A DNA stretch of 64,000 nt. It comes from Sphingomonadales bacterium (GTDB lineage Bacteria; Pseudomonadota; Alphaproteobacteria; Sphingomonadales; Sphingomonadaceae). The first letter of the stretch is position 1, and each line of letters begins with the position of its first letter. Location: assembly GCA_027486415.1 (NCBI GenBank), contig JAIXPC010000013.1, positions 62,001-126,000 of the forward strand, in the 5' to 3' direction. Shown here piece after piece: positions 23,192 through 32,632 of the stretch. The notes below the pieces were generated by a model that did no database searches, was not told the origin of the DNA, and saw nothing but the letters and a program-made list of their open reading frames with translations. Made by a program: the position numbers and the translations under genes.

Positions 23192-23890
23192 TCAGTGATA
23201 GCGGCGCAGCAGGCCCGCCAGCTTGCCCTGGATGCGGACCTGTTCAGGGTGATAACGCTGCGGCTGATAGGCACTGTTGGCCGGATCCAGCCTGACCATG
23301 CCCTTTTCGTGGGCGAGATATTTCAGCGTTGCCTCGCTATCGTCGATCAGCGCCACGACGATGTCGCCGTCACGCGCCGTGTCGCAGCGGCGGATGAGGG
23401 CGTAATCACCATCGAAGATGCCGGCTTCGATCATGGAATCGCCCGACACTTCCAGCGCGTAATGATCACCGGGGCCAAGCAGGGCCGACGGCACCGAAAG
23501 CGACCGATCGCTTTCCAGCGCCTCCACCGGCAGGCCGGCGGCAATGCGGCCGTGCAGCGGCACCGTGACCGTATCGTTGGCAGCCAGCATGGCCAGTGCG
23601 GGCGGGGCGGGCGGCGTTGGCGCGCGCGGGGCAGGCTGGCTCGACACCAGCGACAGGGCGGGGCGGCTCTGCAGCGCGTCGGGCAGGCGCAGCACTTCCA
23701 GCGCACGGGCGCGGTTGGGCAGGCGGCGGATGAAGGCGCGTTCTTCCAGCGCATTGATCAGGCGGTGGACGCCGGATTTCGATTTCAGGTTCAGGGCCGC
23801 CTTCATTTCCTCGAACGACGGCGACACCCCGTCGGATTTCAGCCTTTCGTCGATGAAAATCAGCAATTCCTGTTGCTTGCGGGTCAGCAT
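23192..23890 (-). CDS. lexA: LexA repressor (SOS regulator)
   Basis: LexA represses the SOS regulon and cleaves itself when RecA is activated by DNA damage. The 232-residue protein begins [30 protein letters not shown] with the winged-helix DNA-binding domain. A Pro/Ala-rich linker (about residues 82-100) leads to the peptidase domain. The cleavage site is Ala118-Gly119 ([11 protein letters not shown]), the catalytic Ser is 152 (SGDSMIEAG) and the catalytic Lys is 190. The ATG at 23890 gives the family-typical N-terminus. The track start at 23923 runs into the operator. An SOS box lies 28 bases upstream, showing autoregulation. Confidence 0.96.
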   Translation of the reverse strand: MLTRKQQELLIFIDERLKSDGVSPSFEEMKAALNLKSKSGVHRLINALEERAFIRRLPNRARALEVLRLPDALQSRPALSLVSSQPAPRAPTPPAPPALAMLAANDTVTVPLHGRIAAGLPVEALESDRSLSVPSALLGPGDHYALEVSGDSMIEAGIFDGDYALIRRCDTARDGDIVVALIDDSEATLKYLAHEKGMVRLDPANSAYQPQRYHPEQVRIQGKLAGLLRRYH

Positions 23891-23917
23891 GGCGGCGTTC
23901 TCCCACGTCCGTTCTCG

Positions 23918-23932
23918 GAACATCGAGAGAAC
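23918..23932 (-). promoter_or_regulatory. SOS box (LexA operator) of lexA
   Basis: On the minus strand the sequence is GTTCTCTCGATGTTC, a perfect GTTC-N7-GTTC direct repeat, the known LexA operator of alphaproteobacteria. It lies between the moeA stop codon (23935) and the lexA start (23890). It therefore identifies a lexA-specific promoter whose upstream elements must overlap the end of moeA. Confidence 0.9.
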
Positions 23933-23934
23933 AT

Positions 23935-25134
23935 CTAGAAAACAGAGTGGAACCTGTCAAGCGCTATGCACGTCACCTCGTCACCGGCCGCGGCCGCAGG
24001 CGCGCCGGCCTCGCGGATGATGAGCAACTCCGCTGCCGCCAGCAGGGACAGGAGCGCTGAATCCTGGCGCGGAAAGGGCTCCGCCCCCGCAGCCGTCCGC
24101 CGCGCGCGCAGATGATCACGGCGGGCACCGTTGGCTGGCAGAGGCGTGGCCAGCCTCAGCGTTTCCAGCGGCAGGGCATGGGCCCGCCCCGCCATCCGCG
24201 CCACCAGCGGCACGGCAAACAGCAGTGCGGTGACAAAGGCAGAGACCGGATTGCCCGGCAGGCCCAGCACCCTTGTGCCGTTCAGCCGTCCGGCCAGCAG
24301 CGGCTTGCCGGGCCGCAGGGCAATCTTCCAGAAATCCAGTTCCGCCCCCAGGTCGCGCAGAACCGGCACCACCAGGTCGTGATCGCCCACCGATGCGCCA
24401 CCGATGGTGATGATCAGATCGGCATCGGCAGCCAGCAGGGCTTCGGCCAGCGCCTCGCGCCGGTCGGGGATCAGGCCAGGATCATGAACAACAGCGCCGG
24501 CCTGGCGCAGCAGCGTCGCCAGCATCGCCGGATTGGACGAAACGATCTGGCCCGGCCCTGGCATCACGCCGGGCGGGACCAGTTCATCGCCGGTCGCAAC
24601 CAGTGTCACGCGCGGGCGGCAGCGAACACGCAGGTTGCCGTGACCAGCGGCAGCAGCAAGGCCCAGATGGGCAGCCGTGAGCGACACATTGGCAGCGATC
24701 AGGGCGTCACCGGCAGCGAAATCCTGACCTCTTGGCCTGATGTGGGCGCCAATGCGCGGCGGCCCTTCGCCCGTCAGTCGCGCCACGTCGCCGTCGCGCG
24801 CCACCTCCTCCTGCACCACGATCACGTCTGCCCCGGCCGGCAGCGGCGCCCCGGTGAAGATGCGGACGGCGTCGCCGGCCCGCACCTCGCCCGGCCAGCC
24901 ATGCCCGGCGGCACTTTCGCCCACCACGCGCCAGGCCTGATGCCGATCAGCCCAGCGGATGGCATAACCATCCATCGCGGCAGCATCGAACGGCGGCTGG
25001 GTGAGGGTGGCGATCAGTGGCTCGGCCAGCACCCGGCCCGCGCAATCATCAAGCGGCAACGTCTCGGCCGGCAGCGGTTCCACGCCCGCCAGCAGCTGAT
25101 CAAGCGCTGCCGAAAAGGGCAGCAGGCCGCTCAT
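23935..25134 (-). CDS. moeA: molybdopterin molybdotransferase MoeA
   Basis: MoeA inserts molybdenum into adenylylated molybdopterin, a late step of molybdenum cofactor synthesis. The 399-residue protein has the family blocks [32 protein letters not shown] and [29 protein letters not shown]. The ATG at 25134 overlaps the moaC stop by four bases. The end is a TAG only three bases from the SOS box. It is the last co-directional gene before lexA in the trp-moa run. Confidence 0.95.
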   Translation of the reverse strand: MSGLLPFSAALDQLLAGVEPLPAETLPLDDCAGRVLAEPLIATLTQPPFDAAAMDGYAIRWADRHQAWRVVGESAAGHGWPGEVRAGDAVRIFTGAPLPAGADVIVVQEEVARDGDVARLTGEGPPRIGAHIRPRGQDFAAGDALIAANVSLTAAHLGLAAAAGHGNLRVRCRPRVTLVATGDELVPPGVMPGPGQIVSSNPAMLATLLRQAGAVVHDPGLIPDRREALAEALLAADADLIITIGGASVGDHDLVVPVLRDLGAELDFWKIALRPGKPLLAGRLNGTRVLGLPGNPVSAFVTALLFAVPLVARMAGRAHALPLETLRLATPLPANGARRDHLRARRTAAGAEPFPRQDSALLSLLAAAELLIIREAGAPAAAAGDEVTCIALDRFHSVF

Positions 25135-25601
25135 TTTGCGACAAAATCCCCTGACCGACCGCCGGATTTCCGCAGCAGGCGCACAGTGTCGATCCGCATG
25201 GCGCGATCCAACGCCTTCGCCATGTCATAGACGGTGAGCAGCGCCGTGGTGACGGCGGTCAGTGCCTCCATCTCCACCCCGGTGCCGTGCGTGGTGGCCA
25301 CGGTCGCGGTGGCGCGGATGCCGCCGGCTTCGATGGCGAGATCCACGCTCACCGCATCGATCGGCAGCGGGTGGCAGAGCGGGATCAGGTCGGCGGTGCG
25401 CTTGGCCGCCATGATGCCGGCAATGCGCGCGGTGGCCAGCACGTCCCCCTTCTTCACGGCTTGATCCGCAATGGCTTGCAATGCGTCGCTGGCAATGTGG
25501 ATGAAGCCTTCCGCCACCGCTTCGCGCCGCGTGGCGGGCTTGGCACTGATGTCCACCATGTGCGCCGCGCCGGCGTCGTCCAGGTGGGTGAGCTTCGTCA
25601 C
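25131..25601 (-). CDS. moaC: cyclic pyranopterin monophosphate synthase MoaC
   Basis: With MoaA, MoaC converts GTP to cyclic pyranopterin monophosphate in molybdenum cofactor synthesis. The 156-residue protein carries [32 protein letters not shown], with the active-site Lys and His, and [25 protein letters not shown]. The length is normal. It overlaps both neighbours (trpC and moeA) by four bases, so it is in the same operon as the tryptophan genes, a conserved alphaproteobacterial arrangement. Confidence 0.96.
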   Translation of the reverse strand: MTKLTHLDDAGAAHMVDISAKPATRREAVAEGFIHIASDALQAIADQAVKKGDVLATARIAGIMAAKRTADLIPLCHPLPIDAVSVDLAIEAGGIRATATVATTHGTGVEMEALTAVTTALLTVYDMAKALDRAMRIDTVRLLRKSGGRSGDFVAK

Positions 25602-26389
25602 GCCGCCAGCCCCAGCAGGTCGCGGGTGGCCGCGGTCACGTCACTCTGGCGCATCAGGCTTTCGCCCACCAGGAAGGTCTTGATGCCGGATTTGGCGAGA
25701 GCCGCCAGATCGGCGTGGGACGACAGGCCGGATTCCGCCACCAGCGTGCGGCCCGGCGTGTCGGCAAGGTCAAAACTGGTCTTGAGATCGACCGCCAGGG
25801 TCTTGAGATTGCGGTTGTTTATGCCAAGCAACGGGGTCTTCAGTTTCAGCGCGCGATCCCGCTCGGCTGCGTCATGCACCTCGATCAGCACGTCGAGGCC
25901 CCACTCGTTCGCCGCCGCCTCAAGTTCGGCTGCCTGCGCGTCGGACAGGCTGGCCATGATCAGCAGGATCGCATCGGCACCCAGTGCGCGGGCTTCGACC
26001 ACCTGGTAGGGATCGATGAGGAAATCCTTGCGGATGACCGGCAGCGAACAGGCGGCGCGGGCGGCGACGAGATAGGCGTCATCGCCCAGGAACCAGCGCT
26101 CCTCCGTCAGCACCGACAGGCAGGCAGCGCCGCCGGCTTCATAGGCGCGGGCCAGCGCCGCCGGATCGAAATCGGCGCGGATCAGGCCCTTGGACGGGCT
26201 GGCCTTCTTGCACTCGGCAATCAACGCCAGCTGGCCGGCGGCGTGTTTGGCGTGCAGCGCCCGGATGAAGCCGCGCGGCGCGTCGGCGGCGCGGGCCCTG
26301 GCCTCCACCTCGGCCAGCGGCACCTGCGCCTTGCGCGCGGCATAAAGGTCGCGCTTGTGGGCGTTGATGGTGGACAGGGTGTCGGTCAT
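25598..26389 (-). CDS. trpC: indole-3-glycerol phosphate synthase
   Basis: TrpC closes the indole ring in tryptophan synthesis, making indole-3-glycerol phosphate from CdRP. The 263-residue (beta/alpha)8 protein has [17 protein letters not shown], with the catalytic Lys, [46 protein letters not shown] and [16 protein letters not shown]. It is monofunctional, with no fused TrpF. The ATG overlaps the trpD stop and the stop overlaps moaC. Confidence 0.96.
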   Translation of the reverse strand: MTDTLSTINAHKRDLYAARKAQVPLAEVEARARAADAPRGFIRALHAKHAAGQLALIAECKKASPSKGLIRADFDPAALARAYEAGGAACLSVLTEERWFLGDDAYLVAARAACSLPVIRKDFLIDPYQVVEARALGADAILLIMASLSDAQAAELEAAANEWGLDVLIEVHDAAERDRALKLKTPLLGINNRNLKTLAVDLKTSFDLADTPGRTLVAESGLSSHADLAALAKSGIKTFLVGESLMRQSDVTAATRDLLGLAA

Positions 26390-27369
26390 CGAAAGGCGAT
26401 CCAGCGGGCAAGGATGTCGGCGGCAGCGCCGCTGTCGATGGCATCGGCGGCACGCGCGGCGGCGGCCGTGAGTGTCAGGCCGGGCTCGATCACGGTCAAG
26501 GCCGCCGCGGCGTTGAGCAGCACCATGTCGCGATAGGCATCGGCCTGGCCGGCGAGCAAGGCGTTCAGGCGCTGGGCATTATATTCGGGTGTGCCGCCCT
26601 TCAGCGCGGCGTTGGGGTGACGCGGCAATCCGGCATCGTCAGGCACGATGGTGCGCGCTGTCAGTGTGCCATCGGCCAGTGCCACTGCCGTCGTCTCGCC
26701 GGAAATCGCCACTTCGTCAAAGCCCTGGCCATGCACGACCAGCGCGGCGCGGCTGCCGAGCGCCTTCAGGGCTTCGGCCATCAGCGGCACCGGCTGCGGA
26801 GCGAACACGCCCATCAATTGCCGGTCCACACCGGCCGGATTGCACAGCGGCCCCAGCAGGTTGAAGATCGTGCGCCGTCCGAGCGCCTTCCTGACCGGCG
26901 CGACGCGAGCCATCGCCGGGTGGTGACGGGCGGCGTGGAGGAAGGTGATGCCGACCTTGTCGAGGCAGGGCCCCAACCGGTCCATCGGCAGTTCCGGCAC
27001 GCCCAGCACCATCAGCACATCGGCCGCACCCGACGTGGAGGAGGCGGCCCGGTTGCCGTGCTTGGCCAGTTTCACGCCGCAGGCCGCGACCACCAGCGAC
27101 ACGGCAGTCGAGATGTTGAGGCTGTGCATCCCGTCGCCGCCGGTGCCGCACACGTCGAGCGCGTCATGGGCGCGGAACGGCTGGATGGCGCGGGCGCGCA
27201 GGGCGCGGGCCGCGGCCACCACTTCGTCCACCGTCTCGCCGCGGTCTGCCAAGGTGGTGAGGAAGGCGGACAGGGTGTCGTTGCTCACCTTGCCGTCAAA
27301 GATCGCGGCAAAGGCTTCGGCGGCGATTTCGGGCGCAAGCGGCAGTGATGCGTCAGGCAGCAGCGTCAT
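26386..27369 (-). CDS. trpD: anthranilate phosphoribosyltransferase
   Basis: TrpD transfers phosphoribose from PRPP to anthranilate, the second step of the tryptophan branch. The 327-residue protein has the PRPP-binding motif [41 protein letters not shown] and [26 protein letters not shown]. It is a free-standing enzyme, not fused to TrpG. Four-base overlaps join it to trpG upstream and trpC downstream. Confidence 0.96.
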   Translation of the reverse strand: MTLLPDASLPLAPEIAAEAFAAIFDGKVSNDTLSAFLTTLADRGETVDEVVAAARALRARAIQPFRAHDALDVCGTGGDGMHSLNISTAVSLVVAACGVKLAKHGNRAASSTSGAADVLMVLGVPELPMDRLGPCLDKVGITFLHAARHHPAMARVAPVRKALGRRTIFNLLGPLCNPAGVDRQLMGVFAPQPVPLMAEALKALGSRAALVVHGQGFDEVAISGETTAVALADGTLTARTIVPDDAGLPRHPNAALKGGTPEYNAQRLNALLAGQADAYRDMVLLNAAAALTVIEPGLTLTAAAARAADAIDSGAAADILARWIAFR

Positions 27370-27974
27370 GCGGCAACCGACAAGTCTGGCGTCATGCCCG
27401 CCAGCGTCATGAAATTGGCCAGCAGGCGATGGCCATGCTGGGTGGCGATGGACTCAGGGTGGAACTGCACGCCGTGCAGCGGCAGTTCGCGGTGGTGCAT
27501 CCCCATGATCAGGCCATCGGGGCTGTGGGCGTTGACCACCAGATCGGCCGGCAGGCCAGCCTCGCGCACCACCAGGCTGTGATAGCGCGTCGCCTCGAAC
27601 GGAGAGGGGATGCCGGCAAATACGCCGGTGCCATCGTGGGTCATGGCGCTGACCTTGCCGTGCATCACCTGCGGCGCGCGTTCGACGATGCCGCCAAAGG
27701 CCTGGCCCAGCGCCTGGTGGCCAAGGCAGACGCCAAACAGCGGCGTCTTCGTCTCGGCCGCGGCCGCAATGAGGGCGAGGCAGATGCCGGCCTCGTTCGG
27801 GGTGCAGGGGCCGGGCGAGAGCAGGATGGCCTTGGGGTTCATGGCCATGGCGTCCTGCGTGGTCAGCGCATCGTTGCGGACGACGATCGTCTCTGCCCCC
27901 AGCTCGGCCAGGTAATGGACAAGGTTGAAGGTGAAGCTGTCGTAATTGTCGATGACGAGGATGTGATTGCTCAT
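27366..27974 (-). CDS. trpG: anthranilate synthase component II (glutamine amidotransferase)
   Basis: TrpG supplies ammonia from glutamine to TrpE. The 202-residue class I amidotransferase has the nucleophile Cys in LFGVCLGHQALGQAFGG and the His-Glu pair in GVQFHPESIATQHG. The oxyanion strand is LLSPGPCTPNEAG. I start it at 27974 (MSNHILVIDNYDSFTFNLVHYL), overlapping the trpE stop by four bases. The track start at 28052 adds 26 Arg-rich residues read through trpE. It is probably dedicated to tryptophan synthesis, although such subunits can also serve aminodeoxychorismate synthase. Confidence 0.95.
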   Translation of the reverse strand: MSNHILVIDNYDSFTFNLVHYLAELGAETIVVRNDALTTQDAMAMNPKAILLSPGPCTPNEAGICLALIAAAAETKTPLFGVCLGHQALGQAFGGIVERAPQVMHGKVSAMTHDGTGVFAGIPSPFEATRYHSLVVREAGLPADLVVNAHSPDGLIMGMHHRELPLHGVQFHPESIATQHGHRLLANFMTLAGMTPDLSVAA

Positions 27975-29521
27975 TGTCCGAACCTCGCCTGGCCGGCAGC
28001 GGCGATGGCCTCGCGCGCGGCGGCGATGAGGGCGCCGGCCTTGGCCTCGCACTCGCGCTGTTCATATTCGGCCTGGCTGTCGGCAACGATGCCGGCGCCG
28101 GCCTGCACGTGCATCACGCCGTCCTTCACCACGGCGGTGCGCAGCACGATGCAGCTGTCCATGTCGCCATTGGGGCTGAAATAGCCGACGCCGCCGGCAT
28201 AGGCCCCGCGCGCCGTGCCTTCCAGTTCGGCGATGATCTGCATGGCCCGCACCTTGGGCGCGCCCGACACCGTGCCGGCCGGGAAGCCCGCCAGCAGCGC
28301 CGCGACTGCATCCACGCCATCGGCGAGCCGGCCCTGCACGTTCGACACGATGTGCATGACGTGGCTGTAGAATTCGACGAAGAACCGATCCGTCACCTTC
28401 ACCGTTCCCGGCACCGACACGCGCGCGGTGTCGTGGCGGCCAAGGTCGAGCAGCATCAGATGCTCGGAAAGCTCCTTGGGGTCGGCGAGCAGGCTTTCCC
28501 GGTTGGCCGCATCTTCGGCGGCATCGCGGCCGCGCGGGCGAGTGCCGGCGATGGGCCGGATCGTCACGTCGCCGCCGCGGGCGCGGACGAGGATCTCGGG
28601 GGACGAGCCGACCATGGCAAAGCCCGGTAGATCGAGAAAATAGAGGAAGGGCGACGGGTTAATCCGCCTGAGCGCGCGATAGAGATCGAACGCCGGCAGC
28701 GGGAAATCGACCGAGAAGCGTTGTGACAGCACGACCTGGAAGATGTCGCCTGCCAGGATGTACTCGCGCGCCTTGTCGACCATGGCGGCAAACCGCTCGC
28801 GGCTGGTGTGGTGCAAGGGCGCGGCATCCGGCAGTTGCTCCGGCGGGCGGGCGTGTGGCGGTAGCGCCTGCGCCAGCCGGCGTTCGGCCTCGGCAATGCG
28901 GTCGGCCGCGGCATCCCAGGCGGCGCCCGGATCGGCCGCTTCAAAGATCGGCGCGACGATGAACAGCTCGTCCTTCAGACGGTCAAATACCAGCAGCAGG
29001 GTCGGCCGGACGAACACCATGTCGGGCAGGCCCAGTGGCGATGGGCCGGCTTCCGGCACGCTGGGTTCGACCAGTCGCACGGTTTCATAGCCCATGTAGC
29101 CGACAAGGCAGGCCAGCGCCGCCGGCAGTTCCGGCGGCACGTCGGCGCGGGCTTCGGCCACCAGCGCGCGCAGGGCAGCCAAAGTGTCCCCCGGCACCGG
29201 TTCAAAGGCGTCGCGGTTCTGACGCCAGTTGCGGTTGATCTCGCTGCTGTTGCCATGCGCGCGCCACACCAGGTCGGGATCGAGGCCCAGCAGCGAATGG
29301 CGCCCGCGCACCTGGCCGCCTTCCACCGATTCCAGCAGGAACGCGCCCGATCCTTCGCCGCCCAGTTTCAGCATGGCGGAAACCGGCGTTTCGGTATCGG
29401 CCACGATGCGCGTCCAGATCAACTGGGCGCGGCCTTCGGCCAGTGCGGCGACCGCGCTGGCACGGTCGGGCGCGATGCGCCGTTCATTGCGTGTTTGCGC
29501 CATCGAATTATTGTGCGCCAT
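27971..29521 (-). CDS. trpE: anthranilate synthase component I
   Basis: TrpE makes anthranilate from chorismate using ammonia from TrpG. The 516-residue protein has the chorismate-binding signatures MVGSSPEILVRARGGDVTIRPIAGTRPRG, DLGRHDTARVSVPGTVKV and AGFPAGTVSGAPKVRAMQIIAELE. The feedback-binding N-terminal region is present (GAFLLESVEGGQVRGRHSLLG). There are two possible starts. ATG 29521 overlaps the ppiD stop by 14 bases, and ATG 29503 (MAQTRNERR) starts just after it. Neither has a clear ribosome site. I see no leader peptide or attenuator, since the gene is joined directly to ppiD. Confidence 0.94.
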   Translation of the reverse strand: MAHNNSMAQTRNERRIAPDRASAVAALAEGRAQLIWTRIVADTETPVSAMLKLGGEGSGAFLLESVEGGQVRGRHSLLGLDPDLVWRAHGNSSEINRNWRQNRDAFEPVPGDTLAALRALVAEARADVPPELPAALACLVGYMGYETVRLVEPSVPEAGPSPLGLPDMVFVRPTLLLVFDRLKDELFIVAPIFEAADPGAAWDAAADRIAEAERRLAQALPPHARPPEQLPDAAPLHHTSRERFAAMVDKAREYILAGDIFQVVLSQRFSVDFPLPAFDLYRALRRINPSPFLYFLDLPGFAMVGSSPEILVRARGGDVTIRPIAGTRPRGRDAAEDAANRESLLADPKELSEHLMLLDLGRHDTARVSVPGTVKVTDRFFVEFYSHVMHIVSNVQGRLADGVDAVAALLAGFPAGTVSGAPKVRAMQIIAELEGTARGAYAGGVGYFSPNGDMDSCIVLRTAVVKDGVMHVQAGAGIVADSQAEYEQRECEAKAGALIAAAREAIAAAGQARFGQ

Positions 29522-31400
29522 CGCCCGACAGACGCTGGCGCAGCCGGGTCAGCGTCACGTCGTTGCGATCAACGCCAACGGCGGCCATGCTGGCCTTGGC
29601 CAGCGCTTCGGCCATCTCGCCGGGCAGGGCGCTGCCGACTTCGCGGCGGCTGGCCTCGATCAGGCCTTCCTGCGTGCGCGGATCACCCGGCACGATGCGA
29701 TCGACGTGGATGATGATCCAGCCACCCTGGCCAGCGATCATCTGCGTGCTGCCGGCAGCCGCGTTCAGGAAGGCGCGGGCGGCATCGGGCACCTGGCTCT
29801 GGCCCAGAATGTCGATGCGGCGGCCATTCAGCGGGCGCGGCGGTGCCAGCTTCGCATCGGCAACGGCCTTGGCAAAATTGGTGCCTTTCTTCGTCGCGGC
29901 GACCACGGCTTCGGCGGTGGTCTTGGCGGCCTTCATCGCCTTGTCCTGCGTCGCAGCCGCAATGGCGAGTGGCATCACTTCTGCCACGGGGGGCGGTGCG
30001 GCCGGCAGCACCGTGGCGGTTTCGATGACGATCAGCCGGCCAGCGCCCAGATCCTCCACCACCGGGCCGTCGGCGGGATCATGCTTGAAGGCGCGGGCGG
30101 CAATTGCGGCCACGTCGCCGGCGAGCGGCGGCTGGCCCGGCGATGTCCCCTGCTGGGTCACCGGCGTCTGGCTCTGGATGGCAAGGCCGGCCTCCTTCGC
30201 GATATCGGCAAAGCTCTTGCCGGCCTCCACGCCGTCTTCGATGCCGGCGACAACGTCAGCCACCGCATCATCGATCGCGCGGGCCTTCAGCTCGGCCTCG
30301 ATCGCGCCGCGCGCCTGCGCCAGCGTCTTGCCGGCGCTGCCCTGGCCCGCCACGCGCACCACGTGCCAGCCGAGCTGGCTCTTCACCGGCGCGCTGACAC
30401 CGCCCACCGGCAGGGCAAATGCCGCCTTGGCCACGTCGGCGCTGGTGGCCTTGGCAAAGCCGGCCTCGGTCTGCGCGCCCAGCGCGATGTCGCTGGCACC
30501 AAAACCGGCAAGGCTCTGGGCGGCAGCAGCAAAGCCCTTGCCGGCCGCTGCGGCGACGATGGCCTTGGCCTTGGCCTCATCGGGCACCACCACCTGTTCC
30601 AGCACGCGGGTGGGGGCGGCGCCATATTTGGCCGGGTCCTTGGCAAAGGCGTCGGCAATCGCCTTGTCCGAAACGCTCACCTTGGCGGCAATCGCGGCGC
30701 GTTCGATGAAGGCGTAACGGAACCCGCGGCGCTCGGGGATGGTGAAACGGGCACTGTTGGCCTTGTACCAGGCCTGTGCCTCGGCGGCGGTGGCCGGCGT
30801 CGTTGCCGGGGCCGGCACTGTGGCAACCGCACCTTCGTGGCGGTCGACAAGCAGCCTCGCATAAAGCTCGGCCACGCCATCGGGCACGGCCAGCGCGCCG
30901 GTGATCGGCTTGATCAATTGTTCGCGCACCAGGTCGTTGGCGATCGACTGGCGCAATTTCTTGTCGGTCAGGCCCTGCTGCTGCAAGGCACGATCATAGG
31001 ACAGCTGGTCGAACTTGCCGCCGCTCTGGAAGGCGGGGATGCCGGCGATCACCGTGTCCACCGCCGTATCGGATGCGCCCAGCCCGGATTGCGTGCCCAG
31101 CTCCTCCATCGCCGTCTGGCCGATCAGCTGGGTTGCGAGCAGCTCCACCGCGCCCTGCTGGGCGGCCTTGGCCTGCGTCATCGTCGGGTCGCGCTGGCGC
31201 AGGTCGCGCACGGTGCGATCGATCGCCTGCAGCAGATCAGGCTCGGTGATGGTGCGCTTGCCTACCTTGGCCACCGATCCCGCCGGCGCGCTGCCGCCGA
31301 ACGGATCGTTCACCCCGGTGATGGCGAAGGCCACCAGGATCAACCCGAACAGGGCCAGCACGGGCCAGCTGGTGAGCGAACGGCGAAAGAAAGCGAGCAT
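29508..31400 (-). CDS. ppiD: PpiD-like peptidylprolyl isomerase / SurA N-terminal domain chaperone
   Basis: This is a periplasmic folding factor tethered to the inner membrane. The 630-residue protein has one N-terminal membrane helix (WPVLALFGLILVAFAITGV) and a SurA-N-like helical region (ITEPDLLQAIDRTVRDL, LVREQLIKPITGALAVPDGVAELY). A parvulin-type rotamase domain lies about residues 255-370 (AFALPVGGVSAPVKSQLGWHVVRV), followed by a second helical half. The ATG at 31400 gives MLAFFRRSLTSWP. The 912-residue track ORF extends into DNA antisense to tpiA and is not real there. It is divergent from tpiA across about 93 bases and is the first gene of the trp-moa operon. Confidence 0.9.
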   Translation of the reverse strand: MLAFFRRSLTSWPVLALFGLILVAFAITGVNDPFGGSAPAGSVAKVGKRTITEPDLLQAIDRTVRDLRQRDPTMTQAKAAQQGAVELLATQLIGQTAMEELGTQSGLGASDTAVDTVIAGIPAFQSGGKFDQLSYDRALQQQGLTDKKLRQSIANDLVREQLIKPITGALAVPDGVAELYARLLVDRHEGAVATVPAPATTPATAAEAQAWYKANSARFTIPERRGFRYAFIERAAIAAKVSVSDKAIADAFAKDPAKYGAAPTRVLEQVVVPDEAKAKAIVAAAAGKGFAAAAQSLAGFGASDIALGAQTEAGFAKATSADVAKAAFALPVGGVSAPVKSQLGWHVVRVAGQGSAGKTLAQARGAIEAELKARAIDDAVADVVAGIEDGVEAGKSFADIAKEAGLAIQSQTPVTQQGTSPGQPPLAGDVAAIAARAFKHDPADGPVVEDLGAGRLIVIETATVLPAAPPPVAEVMPLAIAAATQDKAMKAAKTTAEAVVAATKKGTNFAKAVADAKLAPPRPLNGRRIDILGQSQVPDAARAFLNAAAGSTQMIAGQGGWIIIHVDRIVPGDPRTQEGLIEASRREVGSALPGEMAEALAKASMAAVGVDRNDVTLTRLRQRLSGDGAQ

Positions 31401-31493
31401 CGAAATTCCAGAAGGACAGCAAACGCGCCGCTTGTAACGGCGGCACGGGCAAGCCACAAGCGCCGGCACACGCATCCGAGGAGAGGAAACACC

Positions 31494-32213
31494 ATGCCAG
31501 CCCTGATCGTCGGCAACTGGAAGATGAACGGTTTGGGCGAGGATATCGCCGAGATTGCCGCCATGGCCGGATCGGGCGCCCGCAGTGTGTGGATCGCGCC
31601 GCCGTTCACGCTGGTGGATCGCGCCGTGATCGTTTCGGCCGGCGCGGTGAAGATCGGCGGCCAGGATTGCCACGCCAAGGACAAGGGCGCCCACACCGGC
31701 TGCGTGTCGGCCGCCATGCTGGCCGATCTGGGTGCGACCTTCGTGATCGTCGGCCACAGCGAGCGCCGCCGCGACAACGGCGAAGGCGATGCCGATGTCC
31801 GCGCCAAGGTCACCGCCGGCCGCAGCGCCGGGCTGGAGGTGATCCTGTGCATCGGGGAAACCCGCGAACAGCGCGATGCCGGTGACACCAACGCCGTTTT
31901 GACGGCGCAGCTGGCCGGCTCGCTGCCGGACGAGGCGGAAGGCCTGATCATCGCCTATGAACCGGTCTGGGCCATCGGCACCGGGCTGGTGCCGACGCTG
32001 GACGACGTGGCGGCAGCCCATGCCCATATCCGCGGGCGGCTGGTGGCGCGTTATGGCGCGGCGGGGCACGGCATCCGCATTCTCTATGGCGGATCGGTCA
32101 CGCCAGCCAACGCGGCCGACCTGCTGGGCGTGGCCGATGTCGGCGGTGTGCTGGTCGGCGGGGCGAGCCTGACGGCGCAGAGCCTGCTGGCGATTGCCGC
32201 CGCGGCACCTTGA
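31494..32213 (+). CDS. tpiA: triosephosphate isomerase
   Basis: TpiA interconverts dihydroxyacetone phosphate and glyceraldehyde 3-phosphate. The 239-residue TIM barrel has GNWKMNG (substrate Lys), VIVGHSERR (catalytic His), AYEPVWAIGTG (catalytic Glu) and LYGGSV. The ATG at 31494 follows GAGGAGAGGAAAC. The giant track ORF from 29229 is a read-in through DNA antisense to ppiD. It is somewhat short for the family (usually about 250 residues) but all catalytic residues are present. It precedes secG, as is usual in alphaproteobacteria. Confidence 0.95.
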   Translation: MPALIVGNWKMNGLGEDIAEIAAMAGSGARSVWIAPPFTLVDRAVIVSAGAVKIGGQDCHAKDKGAHTGCVSAAMLADLGATFVIVGHSERRRDNGEGDADVRAKVTAGRSAGLEVILCIGETREQRDAGDTNAVLTAQLAGSLPDEAEGLIIAYEPVWAIGTGLVPTLDDVAAAHAHIRGRLVARYGAAGHGIRILYGGSVTPANAADLLGVADVGGVLVGGASLTAQSLLAIAAAAP

Positions 32214-32281
32214 TTGCACCGACGCGCGAAGCCATGTAAGGCCCAATCAAATCCCTTTTCGTATCGAAAGCCCGTCAACCC

Positions 32282-32623
32282 GTGATCACCTTCCTGCTTG
32301 TCGTCCACGGCCTCATCACCCTCGCGCTGGTGGCGGTGATCCTGTTGCAGCGGTCGGAAGGCGGCGCGCTGGGCATCGGTGGCGGCGGTGGTGGCGGCCT
32401 GATGACGGCCCGCGGCGCGGCCAACCTGCTGACTCGTTCGACGACCATCCTCGCGGGCCTGTTCATCGCCATGTCGATCCTGCTTGCCGTGCTGGCCGCC
32501 GGCACCAACAAGGCCCGCACCATCGATCCCGACGCGGTGGCCAAGGCGGCGACGCCGGCCCCAACCCAGGCTCCGGCCCAGACGCCGGCACCGGCGCTGC
32601 CGGGCGTTCCCGTCGCGCAATAA
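32282..32623 (+). CDS. secG: preprotein translocase subunit SecG
   Basis: SecG is a small membrane partner of SecYE that helps protein export. The 113-residue protein has two membrane helices, FLLVVHGLITLALVAVILLQ and TTILAGLFIAMSILLAVLAA. Between them is the conserved LLQRSEGGALGIGGGGGG loop. A Pro/Ala/Gln-rich C-terminal tail follows. The start is GTG at 32282. It lies 68 bases after tpiA, the normal gene order. In relatives pyrG usually follows, but here two other genes intervene. Confidence 0.93.
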   Translation: MITFLLVVHGLITLALVAVILLQRSEGGALGIGGGGGGGLMTARGAANLLTRSTTILAGLFIAMSILLAVLAAGTNKARTIDPDAVAKAATPAPTQAPAQTPAPALPGVPVAQ

Positions 32624-32632
32624 CCAGCGTCA

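Noticed and set aside
27971-29560. Tryptophan leader peptide or attenuator before trpE
   Set aside because: trpE begins at the ppiD stop codon, leaving no room for a leader. I see no short ORF rich in Trp codons.
31401-32246. N-terminal extension of the ppiD track ORF, and the matching extension of the tpiA ORF back to 29229
   Set aside because: Each reads DNA antisense to the neighbour. The real starts (31400 and 31494) give a normal membrane anchor and a normal TIM N-terminus.
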